From Candidatus Bathyarchaeota archaeon (GTDB taxonomy: Archaea; Thermoproteota; Bathyarchaeia; Bathyarchaeales; DTEX01): a DNA stretch of 6,434 nt. This document shows positions 4,588-6,434 of the stretch, piece after piece. Positions within the stretch are counted from its first letter, which is position 1. Every line of letters starts with the position of its first letter. A model generated the notes under the pieces. That model saw only the letters and a list, made by a program, of their open reading frames with translations, searched no databases and was not told the origin of the DNA. The position numbers and the translations under genes are program-made. The DNA lies in contig JAGTQS010000027.1 in NCBI GenBank assembly GCA_018397055.1, forward strand, positions 12,670 through 19,103, written 5' to 3'.

Positions 4588-6045
4588 ATGGCAGCTTCTA
4601 AGGGTCAACTAAGACCTTTTTTAAATGAAATTCATAAAGCTACCAGCTGCATTATGGAACATGTTGAAAGACGACATTCGATTTCTATAATTTCACACAT
4701 GGACGCAGACGGGATTTCAGCCGCAGGAATCATAGGCACATCTCTTGCAAGGATGGGTGCAACGTTTCGCGTTCGGATAGAAAAATGGTTCGACAGCAAG
4801 GTTGCTGAAACAATAGCCGCTGAGAAAAATGCTCTCACGATCCTGACTGACATGGGAAGCGGATACCTAGACGTTTTGAATGACAAAGTGAAGGGGAAAC
4901 CTCTAATCATTCTAGACCACCACCAGCCTAACGGTGAAGCTCTCAAAGATTTCGTGCATGTAAATCCTCAGCTTTTTGGACTTAATAGTTCACGAGACAT
5001 CAGCGGTTCAGGAATAGCGTATCTCACCGCAAAGGCTCTTTCAGAAGAAAACATTGACCTAGCATGCCTCGGAGTGGTTGGCGCCCTAGGAGATATGCAG
5101 GACAAAAACAAAGAAAGAAGTCTAGGAGGAGCCAACCAAATAGTTGTTGAAGACGCTATAAAGTCGGGAAAACTGGAGACAGTGACTGACCTCATATTTT
5201 TTGGCAGAGAAACCCGCCCCATTCATAAGGCTTTAGCTTATACCACAACGCCCTTTATCCCGGGCATTAGCGGAGAAGAAGACAAAAGTCTAGACTTTCT
5301 CATGAGATTAGGCATCAAACTTAAAATCGATGAGAAATGGCGAGCATTAAGGGATCTTTCTCAAGAGGAGAAACGCCAGATTTTCTCGTCTCTTTCAGAC
5401 TATCTCATTTCTAAAGGTCTAAAAAGCGATGTTGCTATGAGTCTCCTCGGAACAGTGTACATACTTACCGACGAAGAACCTTGGACTCCTCTTAGAGACG
5501 CAAGGGAGTTTGCTTTATTGCTTAACTCAACAGGGAGAACGGGTAGGCCAGGCTTGGGAGTAGCGATCTGCATGGGTGACCGGGGAAAGTGTCTGGAGGA
5601 AGCAAATAAGGCTCTCGACGAGTATAGACAGGTCATATCCGAGATTTTACGATGGATAGACGCTCACCCTGATAGGTTGGAGGAAAGGGAAAACATTTAC
5701 GTCTTTCATGGTGGAGAAACCGTTGACGAGAAGATGATCAGCGCGGTCTCTACGATTCTTATGACGAATGTGCCTAACATAAATAAGCCCGTAATTGCTT
5801 ATGCCGTTGTTCCTGAAGAGGGTATTCTTAAGGTTTCAGCCCGCACAGTTGATGAACTTACATCAAGAGGGTTCAACATAGGCGAGGTCATGCGTGTATC
5901 CGCTGAAAAATATAATGGCACAGGCGGAGGGCACGATGTTGCTGCTGGAGCACAAGTTCCGATGAAGTTCAGAGAAGACTTTCTGAAAACCATAGACGAC
6001 CTCGTTGAAGACAACATAAAGAGGCTGGTGAAAAATGGAGGCTGA
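4588..6045 (+). CDS. RecJ-like DHH/DHHA1 single-strand exonuclease (archaeal RecJ/Cdc45 family, GAN-like)
   Basis: This 485-residue DHH-superfamily phosphoesterase resembles archaeal RecJ homologues, including the GINS-associated nuclease GAN, which are related to eukaryotic Cdc45. Metal-binding motifs are intact: SHMDADG (36-42; H37, D39, D41), TDMGSG (D88), LDHHQP (D110-H112) and GALGDMQD (D169). This predicts an active Mn/Mg-dependent 5'-3' exonuclease rather than a Cdc45-like inactive form. The C-terminal DHHA1 domain ends with the substrate-binding GTGGGHDVAAGA (444-455). By family knowledge it may act with GINS/MCM at the replication fork or in repair; GINS and MCM genes are not in this window. 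The ATG is preceded by a modest AGGG 7 nt upstream. Its last 11 bp overlap Pcc1, implying translational coupling. Confidence 0.93.
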   Translation: MAASKGQLRPFLNEIHKATSCIMEHVERRHSISIISHMDADGISAAGIIGTSLARMGATFRVRIEKWFDSKVAETIAAEKNALTILTDMGSGYLDVLNDKVKGKPLIILDHHQPNGEALKDFVHVNPQLFGLNSSRDISGSGIAYLTAKALSEENIDLACLGVVGALGDMQDKNKERSLGGANQIVVEDAIKSGKLETVTDLIFFGRETRPIHKALAYTTTPFIPGISGEEDKSLDFLMRLGIKLKIDEKWRALRDLSQEEKRQIFSSLSDYLISKGLKSDVAMSLLGTVYILTDEEPWTPLRDAREFALLLNSTGRTGRPGLGVAICMGDRGKCLEEANKALDEYRQVISEILRWIDAHPDRLEERENIYVFHGGETVDEKMISAVSTILMTNVPNINKPVIAYAVVPEEGILKVSARTVDELTSRGFNIGEVMRVSAEKYNGTGGGHDVAAGAQVPMKFREDFLKTIDDLVEDNIKRLVKNGG

Positions 6046-6295
6046 AATAAAACTTGAGTATGGCACTTCTAAAGAGGCAAAAGCGGTCTCTGAAGCCATC
6101 TCACCAGACAATATTGACGCGCCAGCTGGTCTTTCGATACAAACCTTTTATTCGAGAAACACTGTTACAACCATAGTCAGATACGGGGAAGACAACGTTA
6201 TGACTTTTCTTTCAACAATCGACGATGTTTTAAGATGCGTATCAACAGCGGAAAAAGCCCTCATTTCTGCAAAAAAGGCGGAACAGATTAGTTAA
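6035..6295 (+). CDS. pcc1: Pcc1, dimerising subunit of KEOPS
   Basis: This 86-residue protein has the usual size and pattern of archaeal Pcc1: an N-terminal strand (EAEIKLEY), a helix with AKAVSEAISPDN (16-27), strands TFYSRNTVTTIVRYG (38-52) and a long C-terminal helix STIDDVLRCVSTAEKAL. By family knowledge Pcc1 forms a homodimer that bridges two Kae1 subunits and helps bind tRNA in KEOPS, so it partners with the Kae1 and Bud32 encoded about 3 kb upstream. The ATG lies inside the end of the RecJ-like gene (11-bp overlap), with GAGG 10 nt and GGTGA 3 nt upstream inside that gene. In several archaea the next gene is ribosomal protein S3Ae, from memory; it is not seen here. There is no cysteine cluster or other extra domain. 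Confidence 0.88.
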   Translation: MEAEIKLEYGTSKEAKAVSEAISPDNIDAPAGLSIQTFYSRNTVTTIVRYGEDNVMTFLSTIDDVLRCVSTAEKALISAKKAEQIS

Positions 6296-6434
6296 TCGCT
6301 TTATTTATGTTTATGGACCCGTCTATTCAATCCAAAACTTGTTTTTACGCAGATTAACAGTAGTTCCGAAGGTGTTTTCTGATTTGTCTGGTTTTTAGTG
6401 TTTTGGTTGTAGAAAGTGTTCTTGTCAGGCTCTA
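6296..6434 (+). terminator. T-rich region after pcc1, probable transcript end; no convincing gene
   Basis: After the TAA of pcc1 the plus strand has several T-runs (TTTTT at 6342-6346 and 6392-6396, TTTT at 6374-6377 and 6401-6404). Archaeal RNA polymerase terminates at such U-tracts without needing a hairpin, so the uS15-RecJ-Pcc1 transcript may end here. No plus-strand ORF beyond about 16 codons is seen. A minus-strand frame is open from the window edge (6432) to 6301, but it is asparagine/lysine-rich and matches nothing I recognise. Confidence 0.4.

Noticed and set aside
4632..4946. Minus-strand 104-codon frame opposite the RecJ-like gene, with similar ones at 4968-5222, 5400-5636 and 5799-6017
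   Set aside because: All lie antisense to conserved DHH/DHHA1 motifs; such long antisense frames arise from codon bias of the real gene.
6307..6357. 16-codon plus-strand ORF after pcc1
   Set aside because: It has no ribosome-binding site, is very short and sits in a T-rich spacer.
1..6434. Mobile elements, CRISPR arrays, tRNA or C/D-box RNA genes, defence or toxin-antitoxin systems
   Set aside because: I looked for direct and inverted repeats, cloverleaf-like or box C/D signatures and odd small gene pairs. The window is filled by housekeeping genes and the short gaps showed none of these.

Overview
The window looks like a piece of an archaeal chromosome, most likely from the TACK side of the tree (Bathyarchaeia-like is my best guess). 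The signs are archaeal forms of Kae1, Bud32, Pcc1 and ribosomal protein uS15, a RecJ/GAN-type DHH nuclease, an RPC39/TFE-beta-like transcription factor, TATA-box promoters and frequent GTG/TTG starts. Genes are tightly packed. No rRNA, tRNA, CRISPR array, insertion sequence or phage gene is visible.

Layout. (1) At the left edge, the C-terminal part of a MurG-like (GT28) glycosyltransferase runs on the plus strand. It overlaps tail to tail by 4 bp with a minus-strand pair. (2) That pair is TFE-beta followed by an FtsJ/RlmE-type 2'-O-methyltransferase, separated only by one TAG codon. (3) A 122-bp divergent intergenic region (1615-1736) holds a palindromic TATA-like element. (4) Rightwards from it run Kae1, Bud32 (overlapping Kae1 by 23 bp in another frame) and a HAM1/RdgB-type XTP/dITP pyrophosphatase. 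(5) A second 122-bp gap (4011-4132) has a good TATA box and a strong Shine-Dalgarno sequence. It leads into uS15, a RecJ-like DHH nuclease and Pcc1; the last two overlap by 11 bp. (6) The last 139 bp have no convincing gene and are T-rich, consistent with a transcript end.

How the genes fit together. Kae1, Bud32 and Pcc1 are three of the four core subunits of KEOPS, which makes the N6-threonylcarbamoyl (t6A) modification at A37 of ANN-decoding tRNAs. They sit in two neighbouring transcription units. The rest is information processing: 23S rRNA methylation (FtsJ), transcription initiation (TFE-beta), the small ribosomal subunit (uS15), replication/repair (RecJ-like) and nucleotide-pool cleansing (ITPase). 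I see a conserved housekeeping neighbourhood, not an undescribed accessory system. The most interesting points are the gene junctions: the in-frame TAG/TTG junction, the out-of-frame Kae1/Bud32 overlap, the symmetric divergent promoter and a tiny ORF straddling the uS15 ribosome-binding site.
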